NCBI RefSeq assembly: GCF_028748185.1
Contig: NZ_CP118164.1
Span: 1,674,001-1,738,000, forward strand
Direction of reading: 5' to 3'
DNA from: Bremerella sp. P1
Lineage (GTDB): Bacteria > Planctomycetota > Planctomycetia > Pirellulales > Pirellulaceae
Length of the DNA: 64,000 nt
Shown: piece by piece, positions 53,280 through 61,930 of the stretch
Numbering within the stretch: position 1 is the first letter of the stretch
Layout: each line of letters opens with the position of its first letter
Notes under the pieces: generated by a model
Told to the model about the DNA's origin: nothing
The model's input: the letters and a program-made list of their open reading frames with translations, nothing else
The model's database searches: none
Translations under genes and position numbers: made by a program

Positions 53280-54407
53280 TCAGCCGAACTGGCTTCTGAG
53301 AAGATCTAATACCTCGTTTAGTTCACCGGCGATTCCCAAGCTCTCCTGAATCTCTTCGTTGGATGCTCCAGAGTCCATCCGTTGGCTTATATCGATCATC
53401 AAGTCCAGAAGTTCCTCGTTCGCCCTACCGACTTCCAAGCTCAGCCCACTGATAATTCCCTGTGTGCCTTCCGATGGCGATAAGACGGATTCGGGTACCT
53501 CACGAGACGCTCGGTTTCGCAAAGGTCGCCTTCTCGCGATACGGCCCAAGGCCTCAACGCTACTCTGCGACAATTTCACGATCCCCATGAAACGAACCCA
53601 CATTGCAGGCGAGTACTGGTAACCCGTAATTAGCTCAAAGGCTCGGCGGTAACGACTATTGGCATTCGCATCGTCTATGCCCAGGGTTTCTGCGACTTCT
53701 CGAAGCGTTTGCTCTCGGTCAGCGAAATATGTCCCCTTCTCCCAGCCTTCACGGGCATCCCAGACCTGCAAATATTCGACGTATTTATCGGAACGATCAC
53801 GCCCCATATTAATGGCTAGACGATCCCGCCATTCGCTCAGCAACAAATCCACATCACGTTTGACGATTCCATTGGCCATTCGCGGATTGATCGTTACGAG
53901 CGGTTCCGGGAACGCATTGTCCAGGGGTTCACCAATTCTTTGAAGACTTAGTAGTGCCTCCATTCGTTGTTCGACTTCATCGTCTTTGCTTTCCATTGCA
54001 TCGAGCATGCTCTGCATAATTTGCCGGAACTCTTCCGGCTTTAGAACCACCAGCAGACGAGAAATCATTCCACGGATTGTCAACGGTGAAATCGCCCCAC
54101 TTCGCCAGCTATTGCTACTCCCTTGGTCACCCAACTCATCGAACTCAAGACTTGGGTCAGGCGCTGCTCCCGAAACGCCAACAGCGTTGACAATTACAGC
54201 CGCAATCGGGCGAACCACCTCTTCTTGAGCCGTCGCGTTCAGCACCGCTGCAAAGAATTCGCCAGCTGGCTCCCAAAAGCTTACGTAGGCGGGATGCCGC
54301 CGTGTCACCTCCCAGCGGAACTCGACGGGCAGCGATTGGATCTGGCCCTTGGGACGCGGCAAAAAGAAATAGGGGTACTCTTCAAAGTCGTTAGGTCCAT
54401 TTGCCAC
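53280..54407 (-). CDS. Hypothetical protein with HTH-like segment
   Basis: 375 residues from a GTG start with GGAGAG upstream. The N-terminus is tyrosine- and proline-rich (EEYPYFFLPRPKGQ). A segment at about 229-260 (REQTLREVAETLGIDDANANSRYRRAFELITGY) looks like a sigma-70-region-4-type helix-turn-helix, and the C-terminus is helical. It was not recognised; it may regulate the neighbouring recombinase operon. Its promoter lies in the tandem repeats at 54458-54710. Confidence 0.6.
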   Translation of the reverse strand: MANGPNDFEEYPYFFLPRPKGQIQSLPVEFRWEVTRRHPAYVSFWEPAGEFFAAVLNATAQEEVVRPIAAVIVNAVGVSGAAPDPSLEFDELGDQGSSNSWRSGAISPLTIRGMISRLLVVLKPEEFRQIMQSMLDAMESKDDEVEQRMEALLSLQRIGEPLDNAFPEPLVTINPRMANGIVKRDVDLLLSEWRDRLAINMGRDRSDKYVEYLQVWDAREGWEKGTYFADREQTLREVAETLGIDDANANSRYRRAFELITGYQYSPAMWVRFMGIVKLSQSSVEALGRIARRRPLRNRASREVPESVLSPSEGTQGIISGLSLEVGRANEELLDLMIDISQRMDSGASNEEIQESLGIAGELNEVLDLLRSQFG

Positions 54408-54457
54408 TTTGACACTCTCCCTACTTCAATCGATTCGTTTCTGGCGGAGACAGGATA

Positions 54458-54710
54458 GTTAACCCAGTCCATCAAGTATTTATGACGCAAAATGCTCCAA
54501 AATTTAGGTGCAAGCCGTCCCAGCAGGTTTCGTGAAATCCCGGATTCTCTCGAAGTTACCCCACCAATTGCTAACCAATCCCATCAAGTATTATGACGCA
54601 GAAACGCCTCGAATTTAGCTCACAGCGTTCCAATAGCTAACCGCCCGCTTCGCCGACTCTTCTCCTCCCTTATTTTTCTTATTATGCCGCATTTCGGCCC
54701 GGAATTTAGC
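54458..54710. repeat. Three diverged direct repeats, period about 110 bases
   Basis: Units at 54458-54508, 54570-54619 and 54671-54710 share ATCAAGTATTTATGACGCA-like and AATTTAG blocks; the first two are about 75% identical, the third weaker. Part of the spacer also matches (AAGCCGTCCCAGCAGGT versus CAGCGTTCCAATAGCTA). Confidence 0.6.
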
Positions 54711-55149
54711 ATCCCAATCCACCCGAGACAGGATGCCTTAACCTGCCTCACTCACCTTGCTCCTTGAGCGATGTGAAATTGGGCTCACGTACAACTGTCA
54801 CAGCTTACAGCCAAGCCGTTCCACCCTCTTGAGCGAGATCGAAAATGGCTCTGACTACGGCCGTCATGATGTGCAAAAAACTTAGAGTGCATGGCTAAAA
54901 TCGACTGCCAGAAGCTTCGCTAAAGATGGGACCCAGAATTAAGGCAATCACAAGGGATGTCGTGCCGGAGATACTTACCCATGTGTTTGGCACCGATGAG
55001 TCTCCACTCATTACGCAATTGACCTGCCCCCCTTAAGATCATTTGCAGTATCCCCATCTGAACTTAATCCTTGAAAGGTAGACCATGCCACCCAATGCAA
55101 GTATACTGGCAGCGTACAATATCGACGGCCATTGATGGTTTCAAGCTGA

Positions 55150-55176
55150 CTGTACGCTTGAAAAGCAACCGTACAG
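55150..55176 (+). promoter_or_regulatory. Inverted repeat upstream of the GTPase cluster
   Basis: CTGTACG and CGTACAG separated by 13 bases, 36 bases before the first start codon. It is a candidate operator or leader hairpin. Confidence 0.4.
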
Positions 55177-55211
55177 CGTGTGAAAGACGATTCTAAGGGG
55201 GCAAGGATCGC

Positions 55212-57410
55212 GTGGAAAACGATTATTTATCACCGCTTGAAGGTGCTACTTCGACGAATTATTACTCGTGGCTCGATCTAGCCACTTGCGAGGATGACCT
55301 TAAACAAATCAGGCAGGCCCTTCGCCAGAAGCAGGCGCAACTCGCCGCTCTTCATTCAAATGGCCCATCGGAACAAGCGGAACGCCACAAGCTGAAACAA
55401 GCAGCAGAGATTTTACTGAATTCCAAACGCAAGGCGGATTACGACAGCACAATCGCTCTGGAACTGAAACCGCAGGAGGAAAGCGAACCAGCGTTCCTTG
55501 AAACCCCCAAGCTCGCAGGTTCATTACCTCCCCTCCCTCAGACAGTTTCTTCGGTTCCGCCACCGGCTCCCAATAAGCCAAGCAGTCAATTAAGCCAAGA
55601 CCAAATTCGCTGGATCGGTATCGCTTGTGTGCTGATCCTTCTTGTTAGCGTATTAGTAGTTCCCTTTCTCTTATCCTCAGACAAAGCCTCAGAAGAGGTT
55701 GCTTCAGACGCCTCCCAAGACGTCGGAAGTGCTTCGACGGATGTGGGCAAGCCCGATGGATCCTCTGTACCATCGGAAGCGGCTTCTCCACCCTATGCTG
55801 AATCCGCAGAATCGACCGAAACCTTCACGGAGAATGCCTCCCCTTCGGAGTCTTCCGAGGTAGCGTATGAAACCTCATCTCCTTCGGAATCCGAACCGCC
55901 GGAAATGGGAATTCCATCGACTGCCCCCGAAGAAAGTACAGACGGCCAAGTTTCTCCCATGGAGTCACCAACACCTCCAAAGACTTCGATGGACTTCCCT
56001 GAAGCCGAATTCTTAGCAGAAATCAACTTGCCACAGTTGCCTAGCGCGGAAGTGCCCAAGCCTGAGCCCGTGGAAATCGGCAAGGTGAATGAATCTGCTC
56101 AAAAAGAGTTATCCATGCGGCTCGATAGTGGAGCTTGCGACTTAGAACGTCTCTATCGTTTCGAGCTCATACCAGTCTCGACATCAGAATCACCCTCTTG
56201 GCATGTCATCGTTGCCGTTGATGATTCTTCCTCGAAAGCCCTCGGTGTTCCAAGCAATTACCGTCCACTGGAAGAGCCTGTAGCGAGATTCTTCGTCGAG
56301 TCTGATGGAAGTATCAAGTTTGAATGGAACCCGTCTGTGAAGTATCCAGCGGTCGAGCAGCTCCGAAATGCGAGGCTACTGATTTCGGCCGCTACGAAGA
56401 CTCATATCGTTGCCCTGAGAAAAGCAGTTCGCCGTGAAGGGCACGTGATTGCCCTGGAAGACACGGTGGACGAATACCAGATTCATCTACCGGCATTGCC
56501 GGCGCCGGAAAATATCTTTCTCCAGCTGACTCAGACAGACAACATTGCATTGCCCGTTGAAATTGAACCCGATTCAAGACGCATTAATCCCAATGAGCCA
56601 GCGACCGTTACACTTGGCGCTCCGGAAGATACCGTCAAGGCACAATTTCGCGTGGCACTTAAAGTCGAGGACAGAAATGACCTGACTATTACGATCGTAC
56701 CGCGTTATTTCAGCAATGACCGATGGAATGAGTTCACGGACGAGAATGTCACGAATACGATTAATCGACTGCAGCGCGCTATCAGCGATGGAAAACGAGA
56801 AGCACAAGAGAGCTTGCAAGCAATTAGCGCACTGGAAAGGCAAATCGCTTCGCTGAGCAATCGTCGGCCAGCAAATGTCCAGGAAGCAGGAGCCATTTCG
56901 CGGGCACTCGGTCAGGCTAAGTCTGAGCACAAATCGCACGTAAGCAAGGTCAAGCGCCGAAGTAATCAAGTCCCTGCTTCCTATGCCGCGTTGGCTTTGC
57001 TCTACCGTGTTGCGGCCATGGGCCAATCGCTTAACAACAACGCTCAGTTGCGGTATCGGGTGTTTGCCGTTGGAAGTACAGGCGAAGTTGACTTAATCGT
57101 GGCAGACTCCACTCCTCCCTCAACTTCTTCGACTGGAGGCTTCCAAATTCCCAATCGCTTCTCGAGCCCGATTGGCGACTGGATTCTATTCTCAAAGCCG
57201 CCTATGCGCTACGAGTTTCTCTCGGGAGGCTCATTTCAAGTCCGTGATTTTATTTCCAACAAGGTAACGGCTAGTGGTCGTTGGACCCAAAACGAAAGTC
57301 AAATCACTTTAGAGGCGCAAGGAAGAAGCGTCGTTTATGACCTGAAGGATGGCGTTGAGATGCGGAGTGACGACGGGATTGGTCTATTCCGGCAAATCGA
57401 TGCTCCTTGA
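55212..57410 (+). CDS. J-domain-like membrane protein of the GTPase cluster
   Basis: 732 residues from a GTG with purine-rich AAGGGGGCAAGGA upstream. Residues 16-80 (NYYSWLDLATCEDDLKQIRQALRQKQAQLAAL...AAEILLNSKRKADYDSTIAL) resemble a J-domain fold but lack the HPD motif. One membrane helix lies at about 134-153. A Ser/Glu/Pro-rich linker (about 160-290) and a large extracytoplasmic region follow, with a short coiled coil (about 513-560) and a lipocalin-like end (SGRWTQNESQITLEAQGRSVVYDL). The overall family was not recognised. It is the first gene of the cluster. Confidence 0.72.
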   Translation: MENDYLSPLEGATSTNYYSWLDLATCEDDLKQIRQALRQKQAQLAALHSNGPSEQAERHKLKQAAEILLNSKRKADYDSTIALELKPQEESEPAFLETPKLAGSLPPLPQTVSSVPPPAPNKPSSQLSQDQIRWIGIACVLILLVSVLVVPFLLSSDKASEEVASDASQDVGSASTDVGKPDGSSVPSEAASPPYAESAESTETFTENASPSESSEVAYETSSPSESEPPEMGIPSTAPEESTDGQVSPMESPTPPKTSMDFPEAEFLAEINLPQLPSAEVPKPEPVEIGKVNESAQKELSMRLDSGACDLERLYRFELIPVSTSESPSWHVIVAVDDSSSKALGVPSNYRPLEEPVARFFVESDGSIKFEWNPSVKYPAVEQLRNARLLISAATKTHIVALRKAVRREGHVIALEDTVDEYQIHLPALPAPENIFLQLTQTDNIALPVEIEPDSRRINPNEPATVTLGAPEDTVKAQFRVALKVEDRNDLTITIVPRYFSNDRWNEFTDENVTNTINRLQRAISDGKREAQESLQAISALERQIASLSNRRPANVQEAGAISRALGQAKSEHKSHVSKVKRRSNQVPASYAALALLYRVAAMGQSLNNNAQLRYRVFAVGSTGEVDLIVADSTPPSTSSTGGFQIPNRFSSPIGDWILFSKPPMRYEFLSGGSFQVRDFISNKVTASGRWTQNESQITLEAQGRSVVYDLKDGVEMRSDDGIGLFRQIDAP

Positions 57411-57528
57411 AATAAACACTAGAAAATTTCACGAAGAATATTTTTAGCCTCATTTTACGCCCGCCTGCTTATTGATTGTTTGCACGTTACATCTCGCCCG
57501 CCTGCCCACCATCATTACTGAGCATCTG

Positions 57529-58128
57529 ATGTTAACCACAACTCTTAAAAGTTCGACCTACTTTGTTCTTGGTTTGATTCTACTGACGAGCGTTGCGGGA
57601 TGCTCCGGCTGTCAGCAGCAAACTACAGTTGAGTCCACATCGACTGAGGACGCAGCAAAAGACTCTTCGGAAACCTCGAATTCAGCGGAGGAGTCTACCC
57701 AAGCGTCCGTAGAGGACTCGGAGACACCCAGTGAAACCGAGGAAACTAAACCGACAATTAATGAGTCAGAGATGAATGCAGAAACATCGCCCAACGCATC
57801 TCAAAAAGTTGGTGAAATGCAGACTGCTCGCAGCGAGTCCGAGAACAACACCCCTAGTCCCCCTACATCTGCCGCGGCGATGAGCGCCAGCCAGGCGCTT
57901 GCCCAAGCTGAAGAATTATACACGTCGGCAAGATCGGGCGATCAGGGTCCTGGAGAAGCATTTCAAAACGCTTCCAAGGCCTGGGAATTGTTGAATCAAC
58001 ATCCGGACCATGCGGAGTGCCAAGCCATGGCAGCCGAGATATCTAAGTCTCTTGGTGCGATGGCGACCAAGGCTAATCAGAAGTACCACACCGAGCTCTC
58101 CGGGGATCCAGTGCTCATCGAAAAATAG
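57529..58128 (+). CDS. Lipoprotein of the GTPase cluster
   Basis: 199 residues. The signal ends SVAGC25; the ATG at 57529 gives the proper signal peptide, unlike the upstream frame start. Residues 27-115 are very rich in Ser, Thr and Glu and probably disordered. Residues about 120-185 are helical, TPR-like (ASQALAQAEELYTSARSGDQGPGEAFQNASKAWELLNQHPDHAECQAMAAEI). Function is unknown; the same linker style as the preceding gene suggests a shared envelope setting. Confidence 0.75.
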   Translation: MLTTTLKSSTYFVLGLILLTSVAGCSGCQQQTTVESTSTEDAAKDSSETSNSAEESTQASVEDSETPSETEETKPTINESEMNAETSPNASQKVGEMQTARSESENNTPSPPTSAAAMSASQALAQAEELYTSARSGDQGPGEAFQNASKAWELLNQHPDHAECQAMAAEISKSLGAMATKANQKYHTELSGDPVLIEK

Positions 58129-58153
58129 CAGTTCGACGTGAAATGACAAACTT

Positions 58154-59470
58154 ATGAAGAACATCGGCGAAGAAATTAAGTCAGGCCTTCGAGCAAAAAT
58201 AACTTGCCCGTATTGCTGGAATCATTTCGCACCAGAGAACGTGCTCTGGGTGTCTGAGCACAACGAGTTGCTTGATGATCTAAGGTTGGGACAAGACTTT
58301 CAACAGCGTTTTCTACCAACGCGTTTCACGGTCAATGGCGAAGCCTTGGACGCCAAGGGATTTCCATGTCATCAGTTGGCGTGTCCCAACTGCCACCTGG
58401 TTGTGCCCCGATCCCTACTAGAAATGAAGCCTCATTTCTTGTCGATCTTCGGCGCACCCGGAAGTGGGAAGTCCTATTTCCTCGCGTCCATGACATGGGA
58501 ACTTCGAAAAGTTTTAGGCACTAGTTTTGCCATCTCCTTTTCTGATGCCGATCCAACGCTCAACGCCCGCCTGACGAACTATGAAGAGCATCTCTTCGTG
58601 AACGCGCATCCTGATACGCTCACTCCACTCAGAGAATTGATCGATAAGACAGACTGGAAAGAAGGGATCTCCAAAAACCTCTACCAGAGCGTTCAATTCG
58701 GTACGCAGACGGTCACTTACGCTCTTCCGTTTCTCTTCAGCATGCAACCGCAGTCGGGACATCCCAACTACGATAAGGCCGACAAGCTTAGCCGGATCGT
58801 CTGCTTATTTGACAATGCAGGCGAGGCCTTCCTTCCGGGACAAGATACGACATCCGCGCCCGTAACGCGTCACATGGCCCACTCACGCGCACTGATGTTC
58901 GTGTTTGACCCCACACAAGACAGCCGCTTCCGAAAGCTCTGCACTGAAGATAAAGGCTCGGCATCTGCACCATTCGTGGCGCGGCAAGAGCCGATCTTGC
59001 AAGAGGCCGCAACTCGTATCCGCCGCTACAGCGGTTTGCGTCAAACCGAGAAGCACAACCGACCGCTGATTGTCGTTTTGACGAAGTCCGATGCCTGGTC
59101 TCATCTACTGGAGGAGGACGATCCACCGGAACCATGGCGCGAAGTCAAAACCGGAAATGCGAAGAATGATCGTTCGCAATCAACTTTTCATGCCTTGGAC
59201 ACAAATCTCATCGAACGTCGCTCGCAGGCAGCCCGAAGCCTGATGCTAAAGGTATGCCCAGAAATTGTCACGGCAGCCGAGGGATTTGCGGAAGAAGTCA
59301 TCTATGTTCCGGCCAGTGCGGTAGGTAGTCGGGCCGAAGTGGATCAGGCGAGTGGTCTCCTTTCGATTCGCCCTGGGGAAACAAAACCCTACTGGGTAAC
59401 CGTCCCTTATCTCTACGCGCTTTGTCGAACAACTTCCGGCCTTGTCCCTTCCTTGTCACGCAAGAGCTAA
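58154..59470 (+). CDS. Zinc-ribbon TRAFAC-type GTPase
   Basis: 438 residues, cytoplasmic. Cysteine pairs C18-x2-C21 and C77-x2-C80 form a split zinc ribbon. The P-loop GAPGSGKS (100-107) follows at once. G3 is replaced by D220-N-A-G-E224 and G4 is T310-K-S-D313, giving a GTPase rather than ATPase signature. It resembles the large TRAFAC-like (double-GTPase family) proteins seen with GAP1 proteins in predicted conflict systems. It lies 25 bases after the lipoprotein gene and 18 bases before the GAP1-like gene. Confidence 0.82.
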   Translation: MKNIGEEIKSGLRAKITCPYCWNHFAPENVLWVSEHNELLDDLRLGQDFQQRFLPTRFTVNGEALDAKGFPCHQLACPNCHLVVPRSLLEMKPHFLSIFGAPGSGKSYFLASMTWELRKVLGTSFAISFSDADPTLNARLTNYEEHLFVNAHPDTLTPLRELIDKTDWKEGISKNLYQSVQFGTQTVTYALPFLFSMQPQSGHPNYDKADKLSRIVCLFDNAGEAFLPGQDTTSAPVTRHMAHSRALMFVFDPTQDSRFRKLCTEDKGSASAPFVARQEPILQEAATRIRRYSGLRQTEKHNRPLIVVLTKSDAWSHLLEEDDPPEPWREVKTGNAKNDRSQSTFHALDTNLIERRSQAARSLMLKVCPEIVTAAEGFAEEVIYVPASAVGSRAEVDQASGLLSIRPGETKPYWVTVPYLYALCRTTSGLVPSLSRKS

Positions 59471-59488
59471 CTTCTCAGGGAGACGCAG

Positions 59489-61900
59489 TTGAGTCAGGAA
59501 CTCCTTTACACCTCTGCCCCCCAAGGCTTGAAGCCTGGTAGCCGTGGATTCTGTACGGTCGTCAGTACACAAGGCATGCCGTCTCCGCTGGCATCCGCGT
59601 TGGAATCGATCAGTGGCTATCGTCCTGTTTTTCCTCCTGGGGATCCCAATTCAGATAAGAATCCGGTCGTTTATTCCCACCTGAACATGAGTGCCGCAGG
59701 CAAGCGTTACCAAGTTCTCTCGCGGATTGCAGACTACGGACTTGATTACTCTCAACGTGCCAACAAGATCGCCCATCATGTCGTCCTAGAACCTCAGGAA
59801 CTGGCATCTGGTGGCCCCGCCACGCTACTTGGGCAGAGCGGTTTCATGGAGACTTCCTGGGATGGCAAACCTCGTATCTTGCCCGGCGGCCGAAGCATTC
59901 CTAGCCATGATCAACCTCCAGGTATTTGTCACACCTGGCAGAAACTTACCGGGGATGCCGGGTGGGCAGGCGTTCTCGCCGAGTCACTGATCGCCGATTC
60001 TGAACGACAGGCCTACCTGATCTTTCAACCGGGCATGGCTGTACTGGCCCTGATGTCCGAGGCCATTGCCCTACTTCCGCATGAACGTCGTTGGGAGGCC
60101 AGCTTTAGCACCTACTTCACGAGTTTACCTCCTGGGGTGAACTGTAACTGGCGCTGCGTGCTAGCCGGTTCGTCCGAAGCGAATCAATCGCGACGCTTCG
60201 TCCGAGCGCTTCGAATCGATCTGACCCAGCCGGCCGGCAAGGCCGAAGGAAGCGATCTGGTCGAATTAGCCCGAACAGGGAAATCACCGTCACGGCCCGT
60301 CTCATCAGCACCACTAACTTTCGCACCGGAATTTCAAGAACCGGAGAACATCGTTTCCTCTCCGGCTCCCAGCAATCGTTCACGCGTGACCCGGGAAATC
60401 CCGGATCTACCTCAGATGGAAACGGAAGATGAGTTCAAAACACTCCCGCCAGATCCAGGGCGATCGCGTAAAGGACCGCCATTGCCACCTGGTAGTTCCA
60501 GACAGCGAAGCCAGGACGCCAATACCGATCGACGACGTATGTGGCCCGTTATCGTCGGGGCACTCTTGTTTATGGTCGCGGCTGGCTTGCTTGCAACGTT
60601 AGTTCCTAATTGGTTTGGTAGTTCAATCGCGGACCAAGATAATTCTCAAGAACCTCAATCCGAAATCGTTCGCTTAGATTTAACAGACGCTGCCACACCT
60701 GAACCGACACCTGAACCGACACCTGAACCGACACCTGAACCGACACCTGAACCGACACCTGAACCGACACCTGAACCGACACCTGAACCGACACCTGAAC
60801 CGACACCTGAACCGACACCTGAACCCACTCAGGTTGCTGCTTCTAAATTGCCAAACGAAAAACAGCAAGAAGTATCTCCGCAGATTGAAGTCTCGTATGT
60901 GTCGATACTTCCAATAGATACCTCTAAGTCGCGGACTTTAAGCAAAGTAGCCGAGTGGAAGAAGCATTCTCCTGACCAGATTAAAATCGCTCTTCACTTT
61001 CCAGCATCTGAGTTTCGCAATGACATAACCACGAGCACTTCTCCCGGTGCACTCACCGTTGGGGAAGTATTGAAAATCGACAGGAATAAATCCCAGCCAA
61101 TTGCCAAGTTTTTGATCCAAGGTGATGAACTTCTGGTTTCCTGGATTGCAGATAAGGAATTAGGTAAAGATCTACTGCCTTTCTGCATTCTTGACGTCAA
61201 GTCGCCGCAGAGACGCCGCCTATTTTCACTTCGGATCCCTAGCAACTCTTCCCCGAAAGGCGGTGAGTTTACGATAGGGTTTTCTCGGCCAAACATTTTC
61301 CCTGAACTCTATGTTAGAAGCTTGACGGTAGGCTTCGGTGAAAAAGAATTTGCATTTCTTCCATCGGCTAAAGAGATTCAAACAACTGAATCGAAGCCTG
61401 CCTTATCGTGGTTTAGTTCCGATGGAGTACCTCGCAATATCCTGCAAGCTGGGAGTCGTCCCGGCATAGCAAAAGTCTCCGTGGATGAAACAGCACTTGA
61501 AGAAATGCAAGTAGAGTTTCAGAAAGATCTTATTGGTATCGTCAACAAGACTCCGGTCACCAAAGTCGACCGAATAGACCAGAAATTCCAGGAACAAGTT
61601 TTGCCGTATTATGAAAAATTAGTCGCCGCATGCGACTTACTTTTCGGAGCAAGGTGGCCAAAGGAAGTTCGCGAAAAAGTCAACGCGGTTCGTTCCTATT
61701 TCGAGAAACATAAAGCGGAACTTGGACCTCGCTCCAACGAATTGAATAGGCTCGAAGAGAAAGTTGAGCCATGGAAAATCGTATATCTAAACTCACGTAG
61801 CTTTGACGTTTTGCAGGCCGAGGTGTTTTACAAACTTAGCATCGAAGACGGTGAAACAATTCCAATTGATGTCATCCGCTATAAACGCAGTGGCAAGTAA
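59489..61900 (+). CDS. GAP1-N2-like GTPase-associated membrane protein with PEPT repeats
   Basis: 803 residues from a TTG with AGGGAGA upstream. Residues 1-245 (LLYTSAPQGLKPGSRGFCTVVSTQGMPSPLASALESISGYRPVF...) resemble the type-2 N-terminal domain of GTPase-associated protein 1. A proline-rich linker, one membrane helix (about 350-372) and 11 TPEP units (about 403-446) follow, then an extracytoplasmic domain with a coiled coil near the end. It is placed directly after the GTPase, as expected for a GAP1 partner. It may couple the GTPase to an envelope signal; that is inference. Confidence 0.75.
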   Translation: MSQELLYTSAPQGLKPGSRGFCTVVSTQGMPSPLASALESISGYRPVFPPGDPNSDKNPVVYSHLNMSAAGKRYQVLSRIADYGLDYSQRANKIAHHVVLEPQELASGGPATLLGQSGFMETSWDGKPRILPGGRSIPSHDQPPGICHTWQKLTGDAGWAGVLAESLIADSERQAYLIFQPGMAVLALMSEAIALLPHERRWEASFSTYFTSLPPGVNCNWRCVLAGSSEANQSRRFVRALRIDLTQPAGKAEGSDLVELARTGKSPSRPVSSAPLTFAPEFQEPENIVSSPAPSNRSRVTREIPDLPQMETEDEFKTLPPDPGRSRKGPPLPPGSSRQRSQDANTDRRRMWPVIVGALLFMVAAGLLATLVPNWFGSSIADQDNSQEPQSEIVRLDLTDAATPEPTPEPTPEPTPEPTPEPTPEPTPEPTPEPTPEPTPEPTPEPTQVAASKLPNEKQQEVSPQIEVSYVSILPIDTSKSRTLSKVAEWKKHSPDQIKIALHFPASEFRNDITTSTSPGALTVGEVLKIDRNKSQPIAKFLIQGDELLVSWIADKELGKDLLPFCILDVKSPQRRRLFSLRIPSNSSPKGGEFTIGFSRPNIFPELYVRSLTVGFGEKEFAFLPSAKEIQTTESKPALSWFSSDGVPRNILQAGSRPGIAKVSVDETALEEMQVEFQKDLIGIVNKTPVTKVDRIDQKFQEQVLPYYEKLVAACDLLFGARWPKEVREKVNAVRSYFEKHKAELGPRSNELNRLEEKVEPWKIVYLNSRSFDVLQAEVFYKLSIEDGETIPIDVIRYKRSGK
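60695..60826 (+). repeat. 12-bp minisatellite inside the GAP1-like gene
   Basis: Ten perfect copies of ACACCTGAACCG and an eleventh with one change. The DNA-level identity suggests recent expansion and slippage. Length changes in steps of 12 keep the frame and only alter the TPEP spacer. Confidence 0.95.
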
Positions 61901-61930
61901 TCCATTCGCTATTTTGGGGAGCGGTACCTC

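Larger units (their letters stand above)
54408..55211. other. Long intergenic region between element and GTPase cluster
   Basis: About 800 non-coding bases. The left part has diverged repeats (54458-54710). The right part, upstream of the plus-strand cluster, carries an inverted repeat CTGTACG (55150-55156) / CGTACAG (55170-55176). No gene could be supported. It must hold promoters for both sides. Confidence 0.5.

Noticed and set aside
60606-60868. Repeat-coding frames (VSVQVSVQ, RCRFRCRF) on the minus strand
   Set aside because: They are the complement of the 12-bp minisatellite in other frames.
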